41,322 bases of DNA from JAGOLU01 sp037138475 (GCA_037138475.1 JBAXII010000012.1:1-41322); one strand, 5' to 3'. Shown: positions 35,375 to 41,322, counted from the first letter of the stretch. Notes: generated by a model not told the origin, from the sequence alone. Made by a program: numbers and translations.

Positions 35375-35422
35375 GCAAAGAATTGTACATGACCTTTGCG
35401 ATTTACGCGTGGAAATAGTACT

Positions 35423-35549
35423 AAGGGCTCGTACCAAAATGATCTATCCATCTATTTTGGTTTACGGCCCTTTGTGTCACATCCCGCAAACTAGTTGTGT
35501 TCATCTTATATTGAGATGTGACCTACAGGAAAGATTTTGTAGAAAATCT
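35423..35549 (-). promoter_or_regulatory. Structured RNA leader upstream of pheS
   Basis: The 193-base rplT-pheS gap contains three stems: AGATTTT/AAAATCT with a 4-nt loop (35532-35549); GTCACATC/GATGTGAC (35476-35483 with 35515-35522); and AAGGGC..ACCAAAAT/ATTTTGGT..GCCCTT (35423-35472). CATCT/AGATG (35502-35518) competes with the second stem, so two folds are possible. No U-tract follows the last stem, so an intrinsic terminator is not apparent. E. coli has the pheM attenuator at this position. Confidence 0.5.
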
Positions 35550-35567
35550 GAAGTCAGTTGAGTCAGA

Positions 35568-35999
35568 TCAGGCAACGACAGCAGCCTGAGCTTTTTTCTT
35601 TGGGGCAGCTACTTTTGCTACACCGGGTGCAGGTGATTTTGCACCTTCGGCACGAGTCATCACCTCAGCCACGAGTTTTGCAAAGGCTGCAGGATACTCG
35701 ACTGCCATCTGTGACATGATCTTGCGATCAACTGTCACTCCAGCGAGGGTGAGCTTGTTGATGAAAACACTGTATTTGATGCCTTGTTCACTAAGTGATG
35801 CGTTCATGCGGGTGATCCAGAGTGATCGGAAGTCTCTTTTGCGGAGCTTGCGACCCGCAAAAGCGTATTGACCAGCATGGAGGACTTCTTGTGTCGCGAC
35901 CTTGATGAGTCTGTGACGACTCATACGATATCCTTTGGCGAGGCCAAGGACTTTCTTATGATTCTTATGATTTTGTGTTCCACCTTTGACGCGTACCAT
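35568..35999 (-). CDS. rplT: 50S ribosomal protein L20
   Basis: 143 residues. The L20 core is complete: MVRVKGGTQNHKNHKKVLGLAKGYRMSRHRLIKVATQEVLHAGQYAFAGRKLRKRDFRSLWITRMNASL and the SVFINKLTLAGVTVDRKIMSQMAV region. An Ala/Lys/Pro tail of ~25 residues (SPAPGVAKVAAPKKKAQAAVVA) extends beyond the usual ~118. In E. coli L20 represses rpmI-rplT translation; no such operator is identifiable here. It is 29 bp from rpmI. Confidence 0.96.
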   Translation of the reverse strand: MVRVKGGTQNHKNHKKVLGLAKGYRMSRHRLIKVATQEVLHAGQYAFAGRKLRKRDFRSLWITRMNASLSEQGIKYSVFINKLTLAGVTVDRKIMSQMAVEYPAAFAKLVAEVMTRAEGAKSPAPGVAKVAAPKKKAQAAVVA

Positions 36000-36028
36000 A
36001 TATGAAAAAATTCAAAATTCAAATTCGA

Positions 36029-36232
36029 TTATTGCAGACCGAGCAATCTTTTGATTGTGCGTGATTGCTTGCTGGTGACTGGCTTCATCTGCATGAGTCT
36101 GCGAACCTGTTTCTTTGACTTTGCACTACGAAGATGTCTGATCGTGTGGCTCCTATGAAGGACCTTGCCCGTTGAAGTCACCTTGAATCGCTTTGAAGCA
36201 CCTTTGTGTGTGCGGACTTTATTCTTTGCCAT
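36029..36232 (-). CDS. rpmI: 50S ribosomal protein L35
   Basis: 67 residues: MAKNKVRTHKGASKRFKVTSTGKVLHRSHTIRHLRSAKSKKQVRRL, the L35 signature (family: MPKxKTHxGAAKRFKxTGxGK). It lies in the canonical infC-rpmI-rplT order, but separated from infC by about 200 bp filled with a heptad element and a palindromic repeat. Confidence 0.96.
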   Translation of the reverse strand: MAKNKVRTHKGASKRFKVTSTGKVLHRSHTIRHLRSAKSKKQVRRLMQMKPVTSKQSRTIKRLLGLQ

Positions 36233-36284
36233 AGTGAGAGACTAGTATACTTCAAAAACGGCAAAAAACAACGTGGAGAGATAA

Positions 36285-36425
36285 TTTGCAGTTTACAGTT
36301 TATAACCCTCAAATAGTGCAAAACTCGATTTTAGATTGAAATTGAACATTATTTGTAGATTGCACACTGTAGATTGCACGCTCTAGATCCTGGATCTCGC
36401 TCACGCGCATGTCCAGGATGACTCG
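36285..36425. repeat. Phased heptad element plus palindrome between infC and rpmI
   Basis: The left arm is TTTGCAG, TTTACAG, TTTATAA (36285-36305). The core contains TCAAATAGTGCAAAA and GAAATTGAACATTATTT. The right arm is TTTGTAG, ATTGCAC, ACTGTAG, ATTGCAC (36352-36379). ATTATTTG(T/C)AGATTGCA is shared with the 16S insertion. A GATCCTGGATCTCG...GTCCAGGATGAC palindrome (36387-36422) follows directly. No gene is present. Confidence 0.7.
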
Positions 36426-36435
36426 CTGACGCTCG

Positions 36436-36978
36436 TCACTTTTTCCTCGCGACGACGGCTCTGACCACCTTTGCCTCGATCTTTGGCTCTTTTGAGATAT
36501 TTACATCCCCAAGCTGCTTGAGGAATGCGTTCATGTGATCGACAGCCATAGGCATTTTGCCGAGTTGGCGACCGCGCAGCTCCATATTTATACGTACTTG
36601 GTTACCCTCTGCGAGGAAATCCTTGGTTTTGTTTACCATACGCAGCAAATCCGCATCTCCCATAAATAGCGAGATGTGCACATCTTTCACCGTACTCTTC
36701 TTTACACCCTTTTTTGCCTCTTGTTCCTTTTTGGACTCTTGGTACATAAACTTTTTAAAGTCTACGATTTTGGCGACTGGAGGCGTAGCATGAGGAGCGA
36801 TGAGGACGAGATCCAGTCCCATAGACTGAGCCTTGTTTAGAGCCTCTTGACGAGTCAAAACACCCAGCAAACCTGCTTCATTATCGATCACGCGCAACTG
36901 CGGAGCTTCTATACGAAAGTTGGTGGTGTAGTACTTTCGTGTGGGTCTTTGAAAGGATCTCCTAGGTATGATTCTCAA
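36436..36978 (-). CDS. infC: Translation initiation factor IF-3 (non-AUG start)
   Basis: About 175-180 residues. The IF3 N-domain (TTNFRIEAPQLRVIDNEAGLLGVLTRQEALNKAQSMGLDLVLIAPHATPPVAKIVDFKKFMY) and C-domain (VKDVHISLFMGDADLLRMVNKTKDFLAEGNQVRINMELRGRQLGK...) are complete. No ATG or GTG exists in frame upstream of the conserved domain. The only in-frame candidates near it are TTG 36978, ATC 36972 and ATA 36969, inside the last codons of thrS. I list TTG 36978; an AUH start would fit the family's known AUU initiation and IF3 autoregulation. It overlaps thrS by about 10-17 nt. An AGGAG (36963-36959) lies downstream of these candidates, so it does not decide the start. Confidence 0.9.
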   Translation of the reverse strand: MRIIPRRSFQRPTRKYYTTNFRIEAPQLRVIDNEAGLLGVLTRQEALNKAQSMGLDLVLIAPHATPPVAKIVDFKKFMYQESKKEQEAKKGVKKSTVKDVHISLFMGDADLLRMVNKTKDFLAEGNQVRINMELRGRQLGKMPMAVDHMNAFLKQLGDVNISKEPKIEAKVVRAVVARKK

Positions 36979-38704
36979 TGTGTGATAGTAATAGATGTAT
37001 AACTTTTTCGATCTCGAGTGAGCCGAGGTCCTTGCCGTCCAGTGCTCGCACGGAGACCGTTTGTGCCTCAACTTCCTTGTCCCCCATTATAGCCATATAG
37101 GGGACCTTTTGCAATGTCGCAATGCGTATCTTGGCGCCGATGCTCTTCCCTTCAGCATGTACCTCGACTCTGATACCCTGTTTTTTCAATGCCGCGGCTA
37201 CCTGGTGTGCATATTCTACGTGCTTCTCTCCGATGGGAAGCAGTGCGACCTGGACTGGGGCGAGCCAGACGGGAAACGCTCCTGCATAGTGCTCTATCAA
37301 AAATGCCATAAATCGCTCATGTACCGAGAGCGGCGCACGATGGATCACAAATACTTCTCCATTTGAAGAGCCATCAGAGTCTACGTAGCTCAAACCAAAG
37401 CGTTCCTTTGCAGCAAAGTCGAGCTGGATCGTAGACATAGACTCCTCACGGCCAATAGCAGATTTGAACTGCACATCTACCTTTGGACCATAAAATGCGG
37501 CTTCATCAGCCACTTCTTTAAATGGCAACTGCATTTCTATGAGCACCTCACGGAGAATGCCTTCGGCATACTCCCAGTTTTCTGGTTGATTGATATATTT
37601 ATCAGTATGTGCAGGATCCCACTTTGACAAGCGGAACCAGTAGTCTTTGAGACCAAAAATATCAAAATATTCTCGAGTCATCCTCAGTACCGATGCAAAC
37701 TCCTCCTTGATTTGATCCTTTCGACAGTACATATGAGCATCATTCATCGCCATACAGCGGACTCGGAGCAAACCAGACAAGGTGCCCGAGAGCTCATTGC
37801 GATAGCACGTCCCATACTCTGCATACCTGATGGGCAGGTCCTTATAGCTTCGAAGTTTGGACAGATAGATCCGATGGTGGTGCGGACAATTCATAGCCTT
37901 CAGATAGTATGTTCCATCATCCATAACCATCGGGGGATACATGCTGTCCTTGTAGTAGGGCAGGTGTCCTGATGTCGTGAAAAGTTCTTCCTTTGCGATG
38001 TGCGGTGTGCAGACGCGTTGGTAGCCATAGCGCTCCTCGGTTTCTTTGGCGAGTTTTTCGATCTGATCACGGACGATCGTCCCCTTGGGGAGCCACATGA
38101 CGAGCCCCTTGCCGACCATCTCATCGATGAAAAAGAGGTCGAGCTCTGCGCCGAGCTTGCGATGGTCGCGCTTTTTGGCTTCCTCGAGCATGGCGAGATG
38201 TGCATCTAGTTCTTCCTTCATCGCAAATGCAGTGCCATAGATACGAGTGAGCATCTTGTTCTTCTCACTCCCCCGCCAGTAGGCACCAGCCACCGACATG
38301 AGCTTGAAGTGCTTCATTTCTTTATCTGGATGTTCGATGTGTCCTCCTGCACAGAGATCTTCATAGTCGCCAGATTTATAGAAGGTCAATGTTTTCCCGT
38401 CTTTTGCAAACTCTTCGATAAGCTCAGCTTTGTACTCATTTCCTGCATAGCGCTTCAAAGCCTCAACTTTTGATACTTCTTCACGCTCAAATGATTTCCA
38501 GGACTTCCCTATCTCGCGCATCTTCTGCTCGATACGGGAAAAATCAGCATCAGATATCTTTATCCCTTCTGGAAAATCAAAATCAAAATAAAATCCATCA
38601 TCGATCGCAGGCCCGATGGTGCGCTTTGTACTGGGCCAAATCTGCATGACTGCAGCAGCGAGTAGGTGTGCGACTGAGTGTCTGAGGTTTGGGAGTTGTT
38701 CCAT
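36962..38704 (-). CDS. thrS: Threonyl-tRNA synthetase (lacks TGS domain)
   Basis: 580 residues (usual ~640). It begins MEQLPNLRHSVAHLLAAAV: the ~60-residue N-terminal TGS domain is absent and the protein opens with the editing domain (HSVAH = HxxxH at 9-13; DLCAGGHIEH, family CxxxH). The catalytic core follows: MNCPHHH, RYAEYGTCYRNELSGTLSGLLRVR (motif 2; RVRC where RVRG is usual) and IHRAPLSVHERFMAFLIEHYAG (motif 3). An anticodon-binding domain ends the protein (ALLPIGEKHVEYAHQVAAALKKQGIRVEV). It is the second gene after the Thr-rich leader attenuator, which makes its own substrate level the likely control signal. Confidence 0.96.
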   Translation of the reverse strand: MEQLPNLRHSVAHLLAAAVMQIWPSTKRTIGPAIDDGFYFDFDFPEGIKISDADFSRIEQKMREIGKSWKSFEREEVSKVEALKRYAGNEYKAELIEEFAKDGKTLTFYKSGDYEDLCAGGHIEHPDKEMKHFKLMSVAGAYWRGSEKNKMLTRIYGTAFAMKEELDAHLAMLEEAKKRDHRKLGAELDLFFIDEMVGKGLVMWLPKGTIVRDQIEKLAKETEERYGYQRVCTPHIAKEELFTTSGHLPYYKDSMYPPMVMDDGTYYLKAMNCPHHHRIYLSKLRSYKDLPIRYAEYGTCYRNELSGTLSGLLRVRCMAMNDAHMYCRKDQIKEEFASVLRMTREYFDIFGLKDYWFRLSKWDPAHTDKYINQPENWEYAEGILREVLIEMQLPFKEVADEAAFYGPKVDVQFKSAIGREESMSTIQLDFAAKERFGLSYVDSDGSSNGEVFVIHRAPLSVHERFMAFLIEHYAGAFPVWLAPVQVALLPIGEKHVEYAHQVAAALKKQGIRVEVHAEGKSIGAKIRIATLQKVPYMAIMGDKEVEAQTVSVRALDGKDLGSLEIEKVIHLLLSHIENHT

Positions 38705-38735
38705 AAGTGCGTATATTAAAAATACAAATGAGGTA

Positions 38736-39407
38736 TCACAGATACTTTTGTAAATATTTTTCTACCTCGACATAACTATATGCATAGTTTGTTGATGCCT
38801 TTTTGACCTCTTCTCGCTCGATAACCCCTCCATATCCTATAAACATATCAGCGTGTCCCTGCGTCGACTGGTCTGTCATATTGTCACCAATGTGCACGAT
38901 ATGGGTATTTGGATAGAGTGTCTTGAGTTTATCGACTACCCTTCCCTTTCCGTCGTTTTGTATGAGCACTTGATTTACATCGTACCCTTGATACACACCA
39001 TCTTTATCATGTTGTATCTCATAACCGATACACAGTGCAGGATCGCATCCGAGAAATGAGCCCACATCATCTACAATTTCTTGAAAGTGCAGAGAGAGGA
39101 TGCCGAGCTTCACATGACTATGTTTACTCAGCTTATCAATGAGCTGGATCGCTTCGTGACTCAGATTGTGAAGCGCTATCCTTCTGAGTTGTGCTCTATC
39201 TTGTTTGCTGGGAGCAAGTAAGGCGAGTCTTTGAGTAAAAAGAGCATGCAAGGGCTGATGCTTCCGCATAGCATCATCTGTGACTTGCTGTAACTTGGCG
39301 GCGATACCCTTCTCTGCTGCCCATGCATCTACCGTTTCGGTAGTGGTGAGTGTGCTGTCGAGGTCAAATAGTACGATCAATGGTTTTGGCGATGTTGTTT
39401 GCTTCAT
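38736..39407 (-). CDS. HAD-superfamily phosphatase (SerB-like)
   Basis: 223 residues from ATG 39407 (MKQTTSPKPL). HAD motif I is DLDST at 15-19, motif II Ser in GILSLHF, a Lys in GKGRVVDKL, and motif IV GDNMTD. A helical cap lies between motifs I and II as in phosphoserine phosphatase-type (C1) enzymes. The substrate is not identifiable. It is the first gene after the attenuator and 31 bp before thrS, so it is probably cotranscribed. The open frame continues upstream to ATG 39470, which overlaps the leader-peptide stop (TGATG) and would run through the terminator; I consider that start less likely. Confidence 0.8.
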   Translation of the reverse strand: MKQTTSPKPLIVLFDLDSTLTTTETVDAWAAEKGIAAKLQQVTDDAMRKHQPLHALFTQRLALLAPSKQDRAQLRRIALHNLSHEAIQLIDKLSKHSHVKLGILSLHFQEIVDDVGSFLGCDPALCIGYEIQHDKDGVYQGYDVNQVLIQNDGKGRVVDKLKTLYPNTHIVHIGDNMTDQSTQGHADMFIGYGGVIEREEVKKASTNYAYSYVEVEKYLQKYL

Positions 39408-39418
39408 AATTTTATTTG

Positions 39419-39446
39419 AAAAAACCCCGCACTTTCGTGCGGGGCT
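39419..39446 (-). terminator. Attenuator terminator (segments 3:4)
   Basis: Minus strand: CCCCGCAC-GAAA-GTGCGGGG, extended by two further pairs, followed by six U. It is a textbook intrinsic terminator that lies between the Thr-rich leader ORF and the HAD-thrS genes, 12 bp before the HAD ATG. There is no other minus-strand gene between the leader promoter and this terminator. Confidence 0.92.
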
Positions 39447-39505
39447 GATGATTTTATATGTGAAATGCATCAGACCGCACTCGTTGTACGAGTGGTCTGT
39501 TGCAT
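39419..39505 (-). promoter_or_regulatory. Ribosome-mediated threonine attenuator of the thrS operon
   Basis: Mutually exclusive folds can be read directly. The 1:2 hairpin pairs ATGCA/TGCAT, CAGACC/GGTCTG and CTCGT/ACGAG (39505-39465, 3-nt loop). The 2:3 antiterminator pairs GUGCGG (39480-39475) with CCGCAC (39442-39437) and CUGAUG (39473-39468) with CAUCAG (39450-39445), 12 bp with a 1x2 internal loop. The 3:4 terminator is CCCCGCAC/GTGCGGGG plus U6. The Thr codons (39496-39482) lie in segment 1 and its loop, so a ribosome stalled there would free segment 2 to pair with 3 and prevent termination. Confidence 0.82.
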
Positions 39506-39532
39506 GGCCTTTACGTGATTTTGCATGTTCAT
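39470..39532 (-). CDS. Thr-rich leader peptide (20 codons)
   Basis: The ORF is ATG at 39532 to TGA at 39472-39470, peptide MNMQNHVKAM-QQTTRTTSAV. Four Thr codons in five positions use ACC, ACT, ACA and ACG, one of each synonym, and they fall in the 5' arm and loop of the leader hairpin. An internal ATG (39526) is an alternative start, preceded by GTGAT, a partial anti-SD match. With the promoter at 39541-39568 the transcript would begin only a few bases before the ATG, so translation may be leaderless, as known for trpL of Sinorhizobium. The stop overlaps an ATG (TGATG) that opens into the HAD frame. Confidence 0.75.
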   Translation of the reverse strand: MNMQNHVKAMQQTTRTTSAV

Positions 39533-39540
39533 CACTTCAT

Positions 39541-39568
39541 ATAGTAGTGGAAAAGACATAAATGTCAA
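39541..39568 (-). promoter_or_regulatory. Promoter of the thrS attenuator/operon
   Basis: A consensus TTGACA -35 (39568-39563), 16-bp spacer and TACTAT -10 (39546-39541). TATATG at 39543-39538 is a second, more widely spaced -10 option. Confidence 0.55.
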
Positions 39569-39606
39569 TCTGGTTGTGAATTGTCGAGGAATCTGTACAT
39601 ATGTTT

Positions 39607-39615
39607 TGATATAAT
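39607..39615 (+). promoter_or_regulatory. Extended -10 promoter of the tRNA-Asp/tRNA-Val pair
   Basis: TGATATAAT (39607-39615) is a perfect extended -10 (TGnTATAAT), 14 bp before tRNA-Asp. No good -35 is seen, which is acceptable for an extended -10 promoter. It is back to back with the thrS-operon promoter. Confidence 0.6.
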
Positions 39616-39628
39616 ACTTTCATAGGTT

Positions 39629-39702
39629 GGGATCATAGCTCAATTGGTTAGAGCGCTTCCCTGTCACGGAAGAGGTTGAGGGTTCGAGTCCCTTTGGTCT
39701 CG
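39629..39702 (+). tRNA. trnD: tRNA-Asp (anticodon GTC)
   Basis: 74 nt: acceptor GGGATCA/TGGTCTC with two G-U pairs, discriminator G as usual for Asp, D-arm GCTCAATTGGTTAGAGC, anticodon stem CTTCC/GGAAG with loop CTGTCAC (anticodon GTC), T-arm GAGGGTTCGAGTCCCTT. CCA is not encoded. Confidence 0.93.
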
Positions 39703-39723
39703 CATAGTGGTCCAACTACAGTC

Positions 39724-39798
39724 ATCCTGAACGGAGTGAAGGATCTATCGCACGAATCAGAGATATTTCGCTCTCGCTCAATATGACTAGAGCAAGAG
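39724..39798. repeat. GTCATCCTGAACGGAG-type repeat between tRNAs
   Basis: The unit starts GTCATCCTGAACGGAGTGAAG and ends CTCAATATGAC, with GGATCT/AGAGAT and CGCTCTCGCTC blocks. It is the same family as copies at 6545 and 31842. Confidence 0.55.
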
Positions 39799-39805
39799 AT
39801 TGACT

Positions 39806-39878
39806 GGTTTCATAGCTCAGTTGGTAGAGCGCTTCATTGACATTGAAGAGGTCACTGGTTCAAGTCCAGTTGGAACCA
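39806..39878 (+). tRNA. trnV: tRNA-Val (anticodon GAC)
   Basis: 73 nt: acceptor GGTTTCA/TGGAACC, discriminator A, D-arm GCTCAGTTGGTAGAGC, anticodon stem CTTCA/TGAAG with loop TTGACAT (anticodon GAC), T-arm CACTGGTTCAAGTCCAGT. It is the second valine tRNA in the window (TAC at 21747). Confidence 0.93.
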
Positions 39879-39960
39879 CAAGAGTTATTCATATGGTCGA
39901 AAGTCATAAAGTCCCTAAACTAAAAATGAACTCATTCACATACTCCTATCGCGCGCTTAC

Positions 39961-39987
39961 ATGGTCAGTATGACCATCTCCTTTTTT
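39961..39987 (+). terminator. Probable terminator after tRNA-Val
   Basis: ATGGTC-AGTAT-GACCAT (6-bp stem) followed by CTCC and six T. It is a modest hairpin with the U-tract four bases away. It fits termination of the tRNA transcript before the trpS promoter. Confidence 0.5.
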
Positions 39988-40012
39988 GTCTTCAACCAAA
40001 TTCGTGTACAAT
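39986..40012 (+). promoter_or_regulatory. Putative trpS promoter
   Basis: A TACAAT -10 (40007-40012) with a TTGTCT -35 (39986-39991) at 15 bp spacing, giving a leader of about 115 nt. The leader contains the palindrome at 40049-40079 and an octad-phased AACTTT array. Confidence 0.35.
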
Positions 40013-40048
40013 AAACCTGTACTCATGAAGAGCTTTAGCATTTTTTAG

Positions 40049-40130
40049 ATCCCGTCCCGCCATGGCGGGACGGGATGACATGCATCTGTTCGCCGCATTA
40101 CAACTTTTTAACTTTATAACTTTAAAACTA
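40049..40130. repeat. Palindrome and 8-bp phased AACTTT array before trpS
   Basis: ATCCCGTCCCGCC/GGCGGGACGGGAT is a perfect 13-bp-arm palindrome ending in GATGAC (40049-40079). From 40102, AAC recurs every 8 bp (40102, 40110, 40118, 40126) in AACTTTTT, AACTTTAT, AACTTTAA. Confidence 0.65.
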
Positions 40131-40135
40131 TCCAT

Positions 40136-41125
40136 ATGAAACGTATTTTATCCGGCATCACCCCCTCGTCGACAAGCGGACTCCACCTCGGGAACTATCT
40201 CGGCGCAGTGAAGCGCTTTGTAGAGTTTCAACGCGAGCACGAATGCTTCTTTTTTGTGGCAAATCTGCACGCGCTCAACACGGTGCATGACCCAAAGGTC
40301 GCACAGGAGAACTCACGCAATATCTTTCTCGAGTACCTCGCGTTTGGCATCGATCCCACCAAAACTACCTTTTATATCGAGTCTGATATCCCCGAGATCA
40401 CCTACCTCCAGACGATCCTGAATAACTGCGTGACAGTCGCTGAGATGCAGCGAATGCACGGTTACAAGGACAAGATGGCAAAGGAAGCCGACCAAGGCAC
40501 CATCAACGTCGGACTCTTTAACTATCCCATCCTCATGGCAGCAGATATCATGCTCTTTGATGCAGATATCGTCCCCGTGGGCGAGGATCAGTCCCAGCAC
40601 GTGGAGGTCTGTCGCGAGATCGGACGCACATTTAACAACCGATACGGATCTATCCTGAAAATCCCCGAGCTCTCCATCCAGCGAGAGACGGCGCGCGTCA
40701 TCGGCACCGATGGCGTACGAAAGATGAGCAAATCGCTCGGTAACGACCTGCCCGTCTTTGCTGACGAAAAACACATCTACAAGCAGATCATGGGTATCAC
40801 CACAGACCCCGCACGTATCAAGCCTACTGACGCTGGTGATCCAGCCAAAAATATTGGCTTTAGCTACCTCCGTCTCCTGGACCACCCAGAGGCTGAGGTG
40901 TCCACACTCGAGGCACGCTATCGATCAGGTACGGTGGGAGACGTGGAGATCAAAAAGCTGATCTATGAGGTCTTTATGACCTATATGAAGCCGTTCCGCA
41001 CGCGCAAGGTCGAGCTCGAGTCTGATCCTTCTACGATCGATCGCCTCCGTGAGCAGGGAGCCCAGCGGGCTCGCGTGATAGCCACCGCGTCACTCGCCCG
41101 CATCCGAGAAGCAGTGGGAGTGTAG
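40136..41125 (+). CDS. trpS: Tryptophanyl-tRNA synthetase
   Basis: 329 residues, normal for bacterial TrpRS. The class I signature is PSSTSGLHLGNYLGA (HLGN at 17-20) and KMSKS is at 196-200. MAADIMLFDADIVPVGEDQSQHVEVCREI contains the family motif around the Trp pocket (DxxxVPVGxDQxQH). It charges tRNA-Trp in the cytosol. ATG at 40136 is preceded by an AT-rich phased repeat and no clear SD. Confidence 0.97.
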   Translation: MKRILSGITPSSTSGLHLGNYLGAVKRFVEFQREHECFFFVANLHALNTVHDPKVAQENSRNIFLEYLAFGIDPTKTTFYIESDIPEITYLQTILNNCVTVAEMQRMHGYKDKMAKEADQGTINVGLFNYPILMAADIMLFDADIVPVGEDQSQHVEVCREIGRTFNNRYGSILKIPELSIQRETARVIGTDGVRKMSKSLGNDLPVFADEKHIYKQIMGITTDPARIKPTDAGDPAKNIGFSYLRLLDHPEAEVSTLEARYRSGTVGDVEIKKLIYEVFMTYMKPFRTRKVELESDPSTIDRLREQGAQRARVIATASLARIREAVGV

Positions 41126-41166
41126 ATAATTGATAACTTATAACTGAAAGTTGATAACTTAAAAGT
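41125..41166. repeat. Phased heptad array abutting the trpS stop
   Basis: GATAATT, GATAACT, TATAACT, GAAAGTT, GATAACT, TAAAAGT in strict 7-bp phase, starting at the last base of the trpS stop. CAACTAT, CAACTGA near 41258-41271 may be the opposite arm of the same element. TAAAAGT also occurs beside the four-helix-bundle gene (33948-33954). No gene is seen in 41126-41322. Confidence 0.7.
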
Positions 41167-41322
41167 CAGGCTTGCAGCAGAAAATTGTGGGGAATATGAA
41201 CACTTGACCATCTAGTTGACTTGTACTTCCGACCACTTGAACTCGTTATTCATTCTCAACTATCAACTGACGCATTCCATAATCCAACGCAACGATTCAG
41301 TAAGCAGGTAGACTACCTGCCC

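Noticed and set aside
35520..35570. A Phe-rich pseudo-leader (DFRFSTKSFL) in frame after the rplT stop, reminiscent of E. coli pheM
   Set aside because: There is no start codon in frame after the rplT TGA, and no terminator follows. It would require readthrough or reinitiation without evidence.
36979..37071. Longer infC start (TTG 37071)
   Set aside because: It would overlap thrS by about 110 bp, and the added residues do not resemble IF3.
39926..39973. A 15-codon ORF (MNSFTYSYRALTWSV) with one Trp codon in the hairpin before trpS, as a possible trp attenuator
   Set aside because: There is only a single Trp codon, the hairpin stem is 6 bp, no convincing antiterminator exists, and a plausible trpS promoter lies downstream. 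It is better explained as the tRNA terminator.

Overview
The window looks like a chromosomal segment of a Patescibacteria/CPR bacterium. This is suggested by the short pared-down aminoacyl-tRNA synthetases, weak or absent Shine-Dalgarno sites, a PilB/PilT/PilC/PilMNO type IV pilus set without a PilQ gene, a stand-alone 16S rRNA gene with CPR-like deviations at otherwise universal positions, and TGA used as an ordinary stop. The 16S suggests a deep CPR group, possibly on the Microgenomates/Katanobacteria side, but I cannot place it without a tree.

Layout. 0.2-6.4 kb: a secreted surface protein, recG, a 36-residue membrane peptide and a class A penicillin-binding protein. 6.7-8.5 kb: an O-antigen-ligase-like membrane protein. 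8.7-18.1 kb: a divergent type IV pilus locus, with pilB-pilT-pilC-prepilin on the minus strand and four prepilin-like genes plus pilM-pilN-pilO on the plus strand. 18.2-22.0 kb (minus): umuD-umuC, rpmF, nusB, rnc and rpsP, with tRNA-Ile and tRNA-Val upstream. 22.2-25.5 kb: a compact operon of a detached MgtE-like Mg sensor, an NRAMP-family transporter and a divergent SAM-hydrolase-like protein. 25.6-31.8 kb (minus): a secreted NodB-fold-like protein, an orphan 16S gene, a Tat-type lipoprotein and a polytopic membrane protein. 32.0-39.6 kb (minus): a translation operon HAD phosphatase-thrS-infC-rpmI-rplT-pheS-(four-helix-bundle gene)-pheT, in the same order as the E. coli thrS...pheST cluster. 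39.6-41.1 kb: tRNA-Asp, tRNA-Val and trpS.

Two observations stand out. First, the translation operon is preceded by what reads as a complete ribosome-mediated transcription attenuator: a 20-codon leader peptide containing Thr-Thr-Arg-Thr-Thr (all four Thr codons), a leader hairpin, a 12-bp antiterminator and an intrinsic terminator. It lies just upstream of the genes that include threonyl-tRNA synthetase. Second, the window is seeded with arrays of degenerate 7-bp (sometimes 8-bp) units kept in phase. They lie between genes, in frame inside recG, pheS and pheT, inside the V1/helix-6 loop of the 16S rRNA gene, and in inverted orientation on both sides of a four-helix-bundle (23S intervening-sequence-protein type) gene that fills the pheS-pheT junction. 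This resembles an uncharacterised invasive repeat system, with the four-helix-bundle cassette as a possible autonomous form. A separate family of GTCATYC-type palindromes is also dispersed through the window.
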